From Rhodospirillales bacterium (GTDB lineage Bacteria; Pseudomonadota; Alphaproteobacteria; Rhodospirillales; Casp-alpha2), in assembly GCA_018664265.1 (NCBI GenBank), contig JABJOR010000428.1:1-15782 (forward strand): 15,782 nucleotides of DNA, written 5' to 3'. Position 1 is the stretch's first letter; every line of letters begins with the position of its first letter. Under the pieces are notes generated by a model that was not told the origin of the DNA, did not search any database, and was given only the letters and a program-made list of their open reading frames with translations. Made by a program: the position numbers and the translations under genes. Below, piece by piece: positions 1 through 6,563 of this stretch.

Positions 1-213
1 CTTGAGGAAGCCCTTAAAGTTGCCGAGGCAATTGCAGCCAATGGCAAGACCGCTTGTCGTTTGACCAAGGAAGTCGCCCTGCTGGGCCTCGATACATCAC
101 TGGCTAATGCACTGTGGCTCGAAGAAATTTACTTTGCGCGCAACCGTGTGGATGCCGCCGATGAAATGAAGGAACGGCTTGAAGCCTTCCAGAATAAAGC
201 TAAAAAGAAATAA
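1..213 (+). CDS. Enoyl-CoA hydratase/isomerase (crotonase) family protein, C-terminal part
   Basis: Only the last 70 codons are present; the start lies left of the window and the frame ends at TAA 211-213. The piece is alpha-helical and ends in the usual crotonase tail: an L-x-x-E-x-x-x-F block (LWLEEIYFARNR) followed by a D-A-A-x-E-M-K-E-R-L-E-A-F stretch and a lysine-rich end. In crotonases this is the C-terminal helical domain after the CoA-binding fold, so neither the oxyanion-hole glycines nor the catalytic acids are visible. Within an operon with a dehydrogenase, a CoA ligase and an acyl-CoA dehydrogenase it most likely hydrates an enoyl-CoA. A ring-opening crotonase such as BadI cannot be excluded from the tail. 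The next gene's AAGGA overlaps this stop codon, which supports one transcript. Confidence 0.75.
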   Translation, partial: LEEALKVAEAIAANGKTACRLTKEVALLGLDTSLANALWLEEIYFARNRVDAADEMKERLEAFQNKAKKK

Positions 214-225
214 GGATATTTCACC

Positions 226-1032
226 ATGGATTTAGGTTTAAAGGGCAAAACTGCCATCGTCACCGGAGCTGCTTCGAACATTGGCAAAGCCATTGCCGTT
301 GGATTGTTCGGCGAAGGCGCAAATGTTGTTGTCGTCGATCTGGATACAGAGCAAGCCGAAAAGGTTGTTGCCAACCTGAACGCCTCATCAGACGGCAACG
401 AAGCCATGTTTGTTAAAGCGGATGTGGGCAATAAAGAGCAGGTCGAAGCCATGGCAAAATCTGTCATGGACAAGTTCGGCTCCATCGAAGTTCTGGTCAA
501 CAATGCTGGCTGGACTGCCAATAACCTGTTCCTGAAAAAACCTTATTCCGATTTTGAAAAAGAAATCTCGATCAACCTGTGGGGGCCGATCAATTGCATC
601 CACGCGATTGCACCTTCCATGATCGAAAACAAATACGGCAAGATCGTCAACATTGGATCAGACGCGGGTCGTGTTGGTGAATACAACGAAGCCGTTTATG
701 GCGCGTGCAAGGCTGGCGTTATCTCGCTGACCAAGACACTGGCTATCGAATTCGGCAAACATGGTATCAACATGAATTGTGTCTGCCCAGGCCTCACCCT
801 GCCTGATAATCCCGGCGAAGATGCTGGCATCGACAGCCTGTGGCATGTGGACAGCCCACAGAGCAAAATCTTCAGCGATGAAGAAACCATGAAAAAAGTG
901 GTTAAGCACTACCCGCTTCGCCGTCATGGTGTACCGGAAGATCTGGTTCCCATGGTGATGATGATGGCCTCGGACCAGACATCTTATGTCACAGGTCAGA
1001 CCATTAGTGTGAGCGGCGGCTACGCGATGTAA
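226..1032 (+). CDS. Short-chain dehydrogenase/reductase, BadH-like (hydroxyacyl-CoA dehydrogenase type)
   Basis: A 268-residue classical SDR that oxidises a hydroxyl to a ketone or the reverse. Visible motifs are the cofactor loop TGAASNIG (13-20), an acidic Asp38 at the end of the second strand that favours NAD(H), NNAG (92-95), Asn117, and the catalytic Ser145, Tyr158 and Lys162 (YGACK). The run from the catalytic Ser to the PG motif (SDAGRVG, EAVYGACK, HGI, VCPG) closely resembles 2-hydroxycyclohexanecarboxyl-CoA dehydrogenase BadH as I remember it, so a cyclic or branched beta-hydroxyacyl-CoA is the likely substrate. It is slightly longer than the usual 250 residues because of a larger substrate loop around 195-235. 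AAGGA at 212-216 supports the ATG at 226. The TAA stop is also the first three bases of the tandem repeat array. Family is certain; substrate is inferred. Confidence 0.9.
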   Translation: MDLGLKGKTAIVTGAASNIGKAIAVGLFGEGANVVVVDLDTEQAEKVVANLNASSDGNEAMFVKADVGNKEQVEAMAKSVMDKFGSIEVLVNNAGWTANNLFLKKPYSDFEKEISINLWGPINCIHAIAPSMIENKYGKIVNIGSDAGRVGEYNEAVYGACKAGVISLTKTLAIEFGKHGINMNCVCPGLTLPDNPGEDAGIDSLWHVDSPQSKIFSDEETMKKVVKHYPLRRHGVPEDLVPMVMMMASDQTSYVTGQTISVSGGYAM

Positions 1033-1167
1033 ATTGCCGAATCTCGGCAGGGTAAATTGCCGAATCTCGGCAGGGTAAATTGCCGAATCTCGGCAGGGTA
1101 AATTGCCGAATCTCGGCAGGGTAAATTGCCGAACTACGGCAGGATAATCTGCCAAAAAATGGCAGCA
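1030..1167 (+). repeat. Six tandem 23-bp units, each with a short hairpin
   Basis: Six head-to-tail units of 23 bp start at 1030, 1053, 1076, 1099, 1122 and 1145. Units 1-4 are identical. Unit 5 differs at four positions and unit 6 at about ten. Each unit opens with TAA and holds an inverted repeat: TGCCGA-ATC-TCGGCA in units 1-4 (6-bp stem, 3-base loop), TGCCG-AACTA-CGGCA in unit 5, and TGCCA-AAAAA-TGGCA in unit 6 (1150-1164). The stem is thus kept although the sequence changes. The array fills the space between the SDR stop and the ligase ribosome-binding site. There is no T-run, so these are not ordinary intrinsic terminators. Possible roles are mRNA stabilisation or processing, differential expression of the two genes, or a protein-binding array. 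It could also be a neutral slippage expansion. Confidence 0.95.
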
Positions 1168-1180
1168 AAATAAAATCGAG

Positions 1181-1185
1181 GGAGG
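1181..1185 (+). promoter_or_regulatory. Ribosome-binding site for the acyl-CoA synthetase
   Basis: GGAGG lies 10 bases before the GTG at 1196, within the purine run 1178-1188. It decides for GTG 1196. The ATG at 1188 is too close and is followed by a stop after three codons. Confidence 0.7.
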
Positions 1186-1195
1186 GAATGACACC

Positions 1196-2845
1196 GTGAG
1201 TGATCTGGCGGAAATGTACCGCAATGAGGGCTATTGGACGGACAGGCAACTGACGGACTTTTTTGAAAGTGCCGTAGCGGCCACACCGAACAAAGTCTTC
1301 GTGAAGGATGATCGCTTCGGCGCTTTCACCTATGGAGAACTTTCTCCCAAAGTTTTAAAACTGGCATCAGCATTACAACAGCGCGGTATTGTGCGTGGTG
1401 ACAGATTTGTTATTGCCCTGCCCAACTGGTATCATGCACCGGTTTTTGCACTGGCACTGAACTATCTTGGGGCTGTTTGTGTTCATATGCCCGCCACCGG
1501 AGGGCCACACGAATTCTCCGGTGTGCTCAAGGTTTCTGGTGCCAAGGGCATCGTTACGCCCCGCACCTTCGGCAGCAGTAATTATGTTGAGATGATCAAC
1601 GGACTTGCGGACGATCTTGATAATCTGGAGCTATGCATATCCGTTGGTGATGATCCGATAGATGAAAATTGGCTGAGCTATGACAGCCTTTTGGCAAACG
1701 CCCCGGACAATGCGCCAGATTTAAGCAATCGTGCAACCCCCGATGATATTACAGCATTATTGTTTACCTCCGGTTCCTCTGGCGATCCCAAAGGTGTTAT
1801 TCACAGCTCAACCTCACTGACCTCATTTAACACCACGGTCTACCCAATCTTTGATTTTGGCCCGGATGATATTATCTTCATGGGCGCGCCGTTAGGGTTT
1901 TCCGCTGGATTGATCCATGGTCTTCGTTTGGCTGTCGTCCTGGGATGCACATTAATTTTACAAGAAGCCTGGAATTCAGAAAAAGCTCTGGAAACCATGG
2001 CCACTGAAAAGGCCACTTTCAGCCTGACAACGCCAACCCTGCTCCACGACATGTTCCAAAGCCCGGCCTTTGCCGAATTCGGGCACAAGATTTGCCTGAA
2101 GTTAATGCTGTGTGGCGGCATGTATGTCCCCGCCCCCCTCTTGGAGGAAGCCCGCAAGCGGTGGCCCAATACTCTGACTTCGGTAATCTGGGGTATGACG
2201 GAAGGGATCGGAACCAGCAGTCGTTTTGATACACCCGCCGATAAAGTGATAAGCACAGATGGTCGTCCGTTCCTCGGCACAGAACTAAGAATACTCGACG
2301 AGAACAGTGAGGATGCGGCCCCCGGTGAGCAAGGCGATCTGGTCATGCGTGGCCCTCAGTTATTTTTGGGATATTTCAACCGCCCTGAACTTGATGACAT
2401 TGCGTTTTTAAATAATGAAACGGGCCGTTGGTTCTACACGGGGGATGTAGGAACCATCGACGCAGACGGTTATTTGAAATTAACCGGGCGCAAGAAAGAA
2501 CTGATCATTCGTGGCGGTGCCAACCTGTCTCCATCCGAAATCGAGGAAAAGCTGTCCGGTGATCCACGCATCAGCAAGATGCTGGTTGTCGGCATTCCTG
2601 ACGAACGATTGGGCGAGCGGGTTTGCGCCTGTGTTATCCCAAGCGAGGGCAACGGGAACTTCTGCCTCGATGATTTGCTCGAAGTTGCCAAGTCGTCAGG
2701 GCTTTCAAAAGCCAAGTGGCCTGAACGGCTGGAAATTATTGATATGCTACCCACCACGTCTGCGGGTAAAATCCAGCGCCATGTGCTACAAGAACGAATT
2801 TGTAATATAGTCATTGCCGAAAATGCTGCGGCAGAAGGGGAATAA
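1196..2845 (+). CDS. AMP-forming acyl-CoA synthetase (ANL superfamily), AliA-like
   Basis: A 549-residue cytoplasmic ligase that makes an acyl-adenylate from a carboxylic acid and ATP, then the acyl-CoA. All core motifs are in order: the phosphate-binding loop TSGSSGDPKG (191-200), GMTEG (333-337), YTGD (414-417), the hinge GRKKELIIRGG (431-441), and the adenylation lysine Lys525 in TSAGKIQR. Length is normal for medium-chain or aromatic/alicyclic acid ligases. The N-terminus (short leader, then a YWTDRQLTDFF block) looks like cyclohexanecarboxylate-CoA ligases, which with the BadH-like neighbour suggests an alicyclic or branched acid. Benzoate-like or medium-chain acids remain possible. The start is GTG, placed by GGAGG at 1181-1185. 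The gene sits behind the hairpin array and ends 5 bases before the acyl-CoA dehydrogenase, so those two are probably coupled. Confidence 0.88.
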   Translation: MSDLAEMYRNEGYWTDRQLTDFFESAVAATPNKVFVKDDRFGAFTYGELSPKVLKLASALQQRGIVRGDRFVIALPNWYHAPVFALALNYLGAVCVHMPATGGPHEFSGVLKVSGAKGIVTPRTFGSSNYVEMINGLADDLDNLELCISVGDDPIDENWLSYDSLLANAPDNAPDLSNRATPDDITALLFTSGSSGDPKGVIHSSTSLTSFNTTVYPIFDFGPDDIIFMGAPLGFSAGLIHGLRLAVVLGCTLILQEAWNSEKALETMATEKATFSLTTPTLLHDMFQSPAFAEFGHKICLKLMLCGGMYVPAPLLEEARKRWPNTLTSVIWGMTEGIGTSSRFDTPADKVISTDGRPFLGTELRILDENSEDAAPGEQGDLVMRGPQLFLGYFNRPELDDIAFLNNETGRWFYTGDVGTIDADGYLKLTGRKKELIIRGGANLSPSEIEEKLSGDPRISKMLVVGIPDERLGERVCACVIPSEGNGNFCLDDLLEVAKSSGLSKAKWPERLEIIDMLPTTSAGKIQRHVLQERICNIVIAENAAAEGE

Positions 2846-2850
2846 TCGTC

Positions 2851-4017
2851 ATGGATTTTTCACTAACAGAAGACCAGCAATCCATTTGTGAAGCCGTTGA
2901 AAAAATCTGTGACGGCTATGATGATGACTACTGGTTGGGCCGTGATAACACGGGCGAATTTCCTCACGATTTTCACGCAGCCATGGCCGAAGGTGGTTGG
3001 TTGGGCATTGCCATGCCAGAAGAATTCGGCGGGGCCGGACTGGGTGTAACCGAAGCGGCCTTGATGATGCACAAAGTTGCCAATTCTTCCGGCGCTATGG
3101 CGGCGGCGTCTGCCATTCATATCAATGTGTTTGGGCCGCATCCCATTGTGGTTTTTGGTAACGAAGAACAAAAGCAACGCTGGTTGCCGCCCTTGATTGC
3201 CGGCAAAGAAAAAACCTGTTTCGGCATAACTGAGCCTGACGCAGGACTGAACACCACATCCATCAAAACCCGCGCCGAACGCGACGGTGAAAACTACAAG
3301 GTCTATGGTAAAAAAGTCTGGACCTCGACGGGCCTGCAAGCCGACAAGATTATGCTGCTGACCCGCACCACGCCCAAGGAAGAATGCGAAAAGCCCACCG
3401 ATGGCATGACGCTGTTCTATACGGACCTCAACCGGGACTATTGTGATGTCCGCGCGATCCCAAAAATGGGCCGCGCCGCTGTGCCATCCTGCGAAACTTT
3501 TATTGACGGCCTACCGATTCCTAAAGAGGATCGCATCGGTGAAGAAGGCAAAGCGTTCAAATACATCCTGCACAGTCTTAACCCAGAACGTGTTCTGGTC
3601 GCCATGGAAGGCATCGGTATCGGGCAAAACGCATTAGCCCGTGCAGCGCAATATGCCAAAGATCGTGTCGTCTTTGATCGCCCCATTGGTCAAAACCAAA
3701 GCATTCAGCATCCACTCGCCGTTAACTGGATCGAGCTTGAAGCCGCCTTCCTTATGGCCATGAAAGCCGCATACCTTTACGACTCGAACCAACCCTGCGG
3801 CCTGGAAGCCAATTCTGCCAAATACCTTGGCGGCGAAGCCGGCTTCAACGCCTGCACCCAGGCCATCATGACCCACGGCGGCATGGGCTATGCCAAAGAA
3901 TTTCATGTTGAGCGTTTACTGCGCGAAGTCCTGATCACCCGCCTCGCACCCATCAGCCCACAGCTTATTTTGTGCAATATTGCTGAGAAAGCGCTGGGTT
4001 TACCTAAGTCGTATTGA
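2851..4017 (+). CDS. Acyl-CoA dehydrogenase, probable catalytic Glu in the IVD/LCAD position
   Basis: A 388-residue flavoprotein of the normal acyl-CoA dehydrogenase length, expected to introduce an alpha-beta double bond into an acyl-CoA and pass electrons to ETF. Visible are the FAD/substrate motif FGITEPDAG (124-132), the Trp157 region (VWTSTG), an Arg268-type KDRVVFDRPIG block (270-280) and the C-terminal GGMGY (343-347). The usual C-terminal catalytic Glu of the YEGT motif is replaced: the aligned stretch reads RLAPISPQ with Pro367. Glu246 in NPERVL matches the position used as base by isovaleryl- and long-chain acyl-CoA dehydrogenases. This hints at a branched or cyclic substrate, as for AliB. 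It follows the ligase by 5 bases and is the last gene of the left operon seen here. Confidence 0.88.
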   Translation: MDFSLTEDQQSICEAVEKICDGYDDDYWLGRDNTGEFPHDFHAAMAEGGWLGIAMPEEFGGAGLGVTEAALMMHKVANSSGAMAAASAIHINVFGPHPIVVFGNEEQKQRWLPPLIAGKEKTCFGITEPDAGLNTTSIKTRAERDGENYKVYGKKVWTSTGLQADKIMLLTRTTPKEECEKPTDGMTLFYTDLNRDYCDVRAIPKMGRAAVPSCETFIDGLPIPKEDRIGEEGKAFKYILHSLNPERVLVAMEGIGIGQNALARAAQYAKDRVVFDRPIGQNQSIQHPLAVNWIELEAAFLMAMKAAYLYDSNQPCGLEANSAKYLGGEAGFNACTQAIMTHGGMGYAKEFHVERLLREVLITRLAPISPQLILCNIAEKALGLPKSY

Positions 4018-4061
4018 ATCAAAAGAAAAAAATAGTGTGGGTGTATTTCAAATTATAATAA

Positions 4062-4090
4062 TTGTAATCTGCACAACATGATCTTATGGT
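4062..4090 (+). promoter_or_regulatory. Possible promoter of the cNMP-binding membrane protein
   Basis: TTGTAA (4062-4067) and TATGGT (4085-4090) are 17 bases apart, each matching four of six sigma-70 consensus positions, 38 bases before the gene start. They lie in an AT-rich 110-base gap (4018-4127). A 13-bp AT-only palindrome, AATTAT-A-ATAATT (4051-4063), runs into the -35 box. The match is weak and unproven. Confidence 0.25.
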
Positions 4091-4127
4091 AGGTTAATAA
4101 CAAAATATTCTATCCATAGGACGCCAT

Positions 4128-4790
4128 ATGCATTTCATTGAAATTCTAGGCTACTTGGCATCCGGGGTTGTGTTCAGCACATTCTGGATGAAAACAATGA
4201 TTCCATTACGGATTCTTGGGCTCGCCAGCAATATTTTATTTTTCAGTTATGGACTTTATAGCGGATTAGAGCCCATCGTTCTGCTGCATGGATTTCTTTT
4301 CCCTTTAAACGCTCTGCGGCTTTATCAAGCAATGGAATTAAAACGTCGTATACATACAATGGCTCACTCAGAATTTGACGTAAAATTGCTTCTACCATTG
4401 ATGACGGAGCGCAAATTTTCTAAATCCAGTTTTCTGTTTAAACGCGGCGATGAAGCCAATAATATTTTTTATCTTGTTCAAGGCTCGGCCCATATCACAG
4501 AGCTTGATATCGATATTAAGCCTGGTCATTTGGTTGGGGAAATCGCCATGTTCTCCCCCGAAAGGCAGCGTACACAAACCATCCAATGCATAGAAGATTG
4601 CGTTTTCTTGTGCATTGAAGAAGATAAAGTCCTGCAAATGTATACGGACAATCCTGAATTCGGTCTTTATATTATAAAAATGATCGTGGCTCGATTGCTG
4701 ACGAATAACAATGAACCAAGCCTCGTTGAAGAGGCAATCAAAGTTCCTGAACCGCTTTCAGAACTTCCTCAACATGTCCCGGCACTTTAA
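4128..4790 (+). CDS. Membrane protein with cytoplasmic cyclic-nucleotide-binding domain
   Basis: A 220-residue protein in two parts. Residues 1-70 are hydrophobic and form about three membrane helices (roughly 3-20, 25-43, 48-66), followed by the basic stretch KRR. Residues 80-195 form a CAP-type effector domain: FKRGDEANNIFYLVQG (104-119) and the phosphate-binding cassette from G137-E138 to R148-T149. The spacing of Glu138, Arg148 and Thr149 matches Glu72, Arg82 and Ser83 of E. coli CRP, so real cNMP binding is plausible. There is no helix-turn-helix, so it is not a transcription factor. The layout recalls Popeye (POPDC) proteins. It may sense cAMP or cGMP at the inner membrane; no output domain is visible. 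AGGA at 4118-4121 supports the start. The last 53 bases overlap bcp on the other strand. Confidence 0.75.
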   Translation: MHFIEILGYLASGVVFSTFWMKTMIPLRILGLASNILFFSYGLYSGLEPIVLLHGFLFPLNALRLYQAMELKRRIHTMAHSEFDVKLLLPLMTERKFSKSSFLFKRGDEANNIFYLVQGSAHITELDIDIKPGHLVGEIAMFSPERQRTQTIQCIEDCVFLCIEEDKVLQMYTDNPEFGLYIIKMIVARLLTNNNEPSLVEEAIKVPEPLSELPQHVPAL

Positions 4791-5199
4791 CTTTGCTCCA
4801 AATTTGTTGAATGATCCCGGCCTCGTCGATCAAAAAAGTTGAGCGGTTGGTACCCATATATCTTCGCCCATACATGCTCTTTTCCACCCATACGCCGTAA
4901 GCCTCATTGATGGCAACATCTTCATCGGATACCAGGCGGATTTTCAGGCCATACTTGGCGATAAACTTGTCATGTTTTTTAACCGGGTCTTTTGATACAC
5001 CGATAACAACGGCTCCAGCCTTGGTAAAGGCGTTAAGCTGTTCGGTAAAACCTATGGCCTGTTTGGTGCAACCGGGTGTATCGTCCTTGGGATAAAAATA
5101 CAAAACAACCTTCTGGCCCTGTAAATCACTCAGCGTTAATTCGCCTTCCCTATCTGTCGGAGCGGTAAAATTCGGGGCTTTTGATCCTGCTTCAAGCAT
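4738..5199 (-). CDS. bcp: Bcp/PrxQ-type peroxiredoxin (thioredoxin-dependent thiol peroxidase), 1-Cys form
   Basis: A 153-residue thiol peroxidase of normal length that reduces hydrogen peroxide and organic hydroperoxides in the cytoplasm. The thioredoxin-like fold starts with APNFTAP. The active-site block FYPKDDTPGCTKQ contains the peroxidatic Cys44 with its Pro and Thr, and an Arg is found in TNRSTFLID. In E. coli Bcp the resolving cysteine is five residues after the peroxidatic one; here that position is Ile49, and the protein has no other cysteine. It must therefore work as a 1-Cys enzyme with an external thiol reductant. A GGAGA stretch about 9 bases upstream supports the ATG at 5199. 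It is convergent with the membrane cNMP-binding gene and overlaps its 3' end. It is transcribed in the same direction as the right-hand operon, but 98 bases separate it from the CoA-transferase, so it may have its own promoter. Confidence 0.92.
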   Translation of the reverse strand: MLEAGSKAPNFTAPTDREGELTLSDLQGQKVVLYFYPKDDTPGCTKQAIGFTEQLNAFTKAGAVVIGVSKDPVKKHDKFIAKYGLKIRLVSDEDVAINEAYGVWVEKSMYGRRYMGTNRSTFLIDEAGIIQQIWSKVKVPGHVEEVLKAVQEL

Positions 5200-5297
5200 A
5201 TGCGTGTCTCTCCATCAACTCAGAATGTTATTGTTGATTAGTGATAACGCATGGGAAAATAAAATCACGCGAAAACATCAGGTAAACGCATTTATTA

Positions 5298-6548
5298 TTA
5301 TGAATTTAAAGAAGCCCATTTGATACGCAACTCACCCCGAAATTCCGGAGCAGCAAGTTCAATCAGGGCTCTAGCGCGAGCCTGTACGGGCAAGTGCTTG
5401 ATGCGCCGAGCGCCAAATTCCGTAACCACATAATCGATATCGGTTCTGAGCGCCGATGTGGCTGTATTCGCAGGCAAGGCCGGAACAATCCTTGAGACCG
5501 TACCTCGTGAAGCCGTTGCATTCAGCGCAATAATAGACCGACCGCCCTTTGACAAACTTGCCCCGCGCATCATATCGACACTCCCGCCTGTGCCACTCAC
5601 TTGCACCCCGTTCAGCATGTCACCATTGACCTGACCGAACAGGTCTACTTCTAACGCTGAATTGATGGACACAAAATTATCTATTTCGCGCAATGTTGCA
5701 GGGTCGTGTGTGAAGCTGACCGGGCGAAAAATCATTTGTTCTGACTGGCCCACCCACTCGATCAGGTCTTGTGATCCTAGCGTTGCACCAATGGTCAACT
5801 TGCCCGGCATATTGCCATCTATTGCAAGTTTCATAACCCCATCAGCTATCATGCCAGAATGCAGCCTGAGGTCATTTTTTTGTGTTAGTGCGGCAAGCGT
5901 TGCATCCGGAATAGCGCCGATGCCAATCTGGATACTGTCCCCATCACCAATCAGTTCCGCCACAGAGTTGCCAATGGCACGGGCCGTATCATTGATTTTG
6001 GAAACCGGATACGTGGGAACCGGGCGGTCTGTTTTCACGGCGTAATCGAGTTGGCTCTCTGGCAATTTCAAACTGTTGAGCGGAGAGGGCTGGGCCGTAT
6101 TGATCTCACCGATCACCCATTTTGCCTTATCAAGCACGGCAGGTAAAAAGTCTGCGCTGATCCCATGGGAAATCATGCCATCTTTGTCCGCCGGAGGAAG
6201 CTGTACAATCACCGCATCAATCGGTAAGTCGTGTTCCAGATAATCATAGATGGCGCGATACTGCATGGGCATGAAATCCACACGCCCGGATGCAACATTG
6301 GCCTTGTTTTCAGCCGTTGCAAAAAAGGCCGTCGACTTGGCCTCTGGATGAAACGTCGTAAAGTCTACGCCATTCATTCCCGGAACGGAGACCGAGACAA
6401 ACCGAACGCCAGCGCAAGCGCAAGCGTCACCAGACTGTGCCAGAGCATCAAGTATCGTTCTTGGCTCTGCTGTGGCACCAGCAACAAAAACAGTCATGCC
6501 GGGTTTCAGCAGTTCAGCAACCTGATCGGCTTCAATCCAGCGTGTCAT
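5298..6548 (-). CDS. Acetyl-CoA hydrolase/4-hydroxybutyrate CoA-transferase family protein, catalytic Glu replaced
   Basis: A 416-residue protein of the two-domain Cat1/AbfT-type CoA-transferase family, which moves CoA between acids or hydrolyses acyl-CoA. Family marks are GIGAIPDA (209-216), FGQVNGD, GTGGSVDMMRGA, a late KIVP-like block (SRIVPALP), and YVVTEFGARRIKHL before the C-terminal RARALIELA helix. The usual catalytic motif HxEMxxDG reads H230-S231-G232-M233 with the DG kept, so the glutamate that forms the CoA thioester is a glycine (GGC, bases 5853-5855). The protein may use another residue, act only as a hydrolase or binder, or belong to a glycine subfamily. The frame is open up to 6596, but ATG 6548 is chosen because AAGGA lies 10 bases upstream and the longer form would overlap the amidase. 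It is last in the operon, 14 bases after the amidase. Confidence 0.85.
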   Translation of the reverse strand: MTRWIEADQVAELLKPGMTVFVAGATAEPRTILDALAQSGDACACAGVRFVSVSVPGMNGVDFTTFHPEAKSTAFFATAENKANVASGRVDFMPMQYRAIYDYLEHDLPIDAVIVQLPPADKDGMISHGISADFLPAVLDKAKWVIGEINTAQPSPLNSLKLPESQLDYAVKTDRPVPTYPVSKINDTARAIGNSVAELIGDGDSIQIGIGAIPDATLAALTQKNDLRLHSGMIADGVMKLAIDGNMPGKLTIGATLGSQDLIEWVGQSEQMIFRPVSFTHDPATLREIDNFVSINSALEVDLFGQVNGDMLNGVQVSGTGGSVDMMRGASLSKGGRSIIALNATASRGTVSRIVPALPANTATSALRTDIDYVVTEFGARRIKHLPVQARARALIELAAPEFRGELRIKWASLNS

Positions 6549-6558
6549 GTCTTCTCTA

Positions 6559-6563
6559 TCCTT
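6559..6563 (-). promoter_or_regulatory. Ribosome-binding site for the CoA-transferase
   Basis: AAGGA on the minus strand, 10 bases before ATG 6548, overlaps the last base of the amidase TAA stop. It fixes the CoA-transferase start and ties the two genes into one transcript. Confidence 0.7.

Noticed and set aside
1030..1167. CRISPR-like array
   Set aside because: The units follow one another with no unique spacers, and the 23-bp period is far shorter than a repeat-spacer unit.
1030..1167. Rho-independent terminator series
   Set aside because: The stems are only 5-6 bp and none is followed by a T-run. The ligase gene downstream needs the same transcript, as no other clear promoter is seen before it.
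1188..1199. Three-codon mini-ORF ATG-ACA-CCG-TGA overlapping the ligase GTG
   Set aside because: The ATG is only 2 bases from the GGAGG, too close for initiation; probably chance.
658..1249. Minus-strand reading frames with a repeated amino-acid motif across the array
   Set aside because: The repetition only mirrors the DNA repeats, and the frames run antisense through the well-supported SDR gene without a ribosome-binding site.
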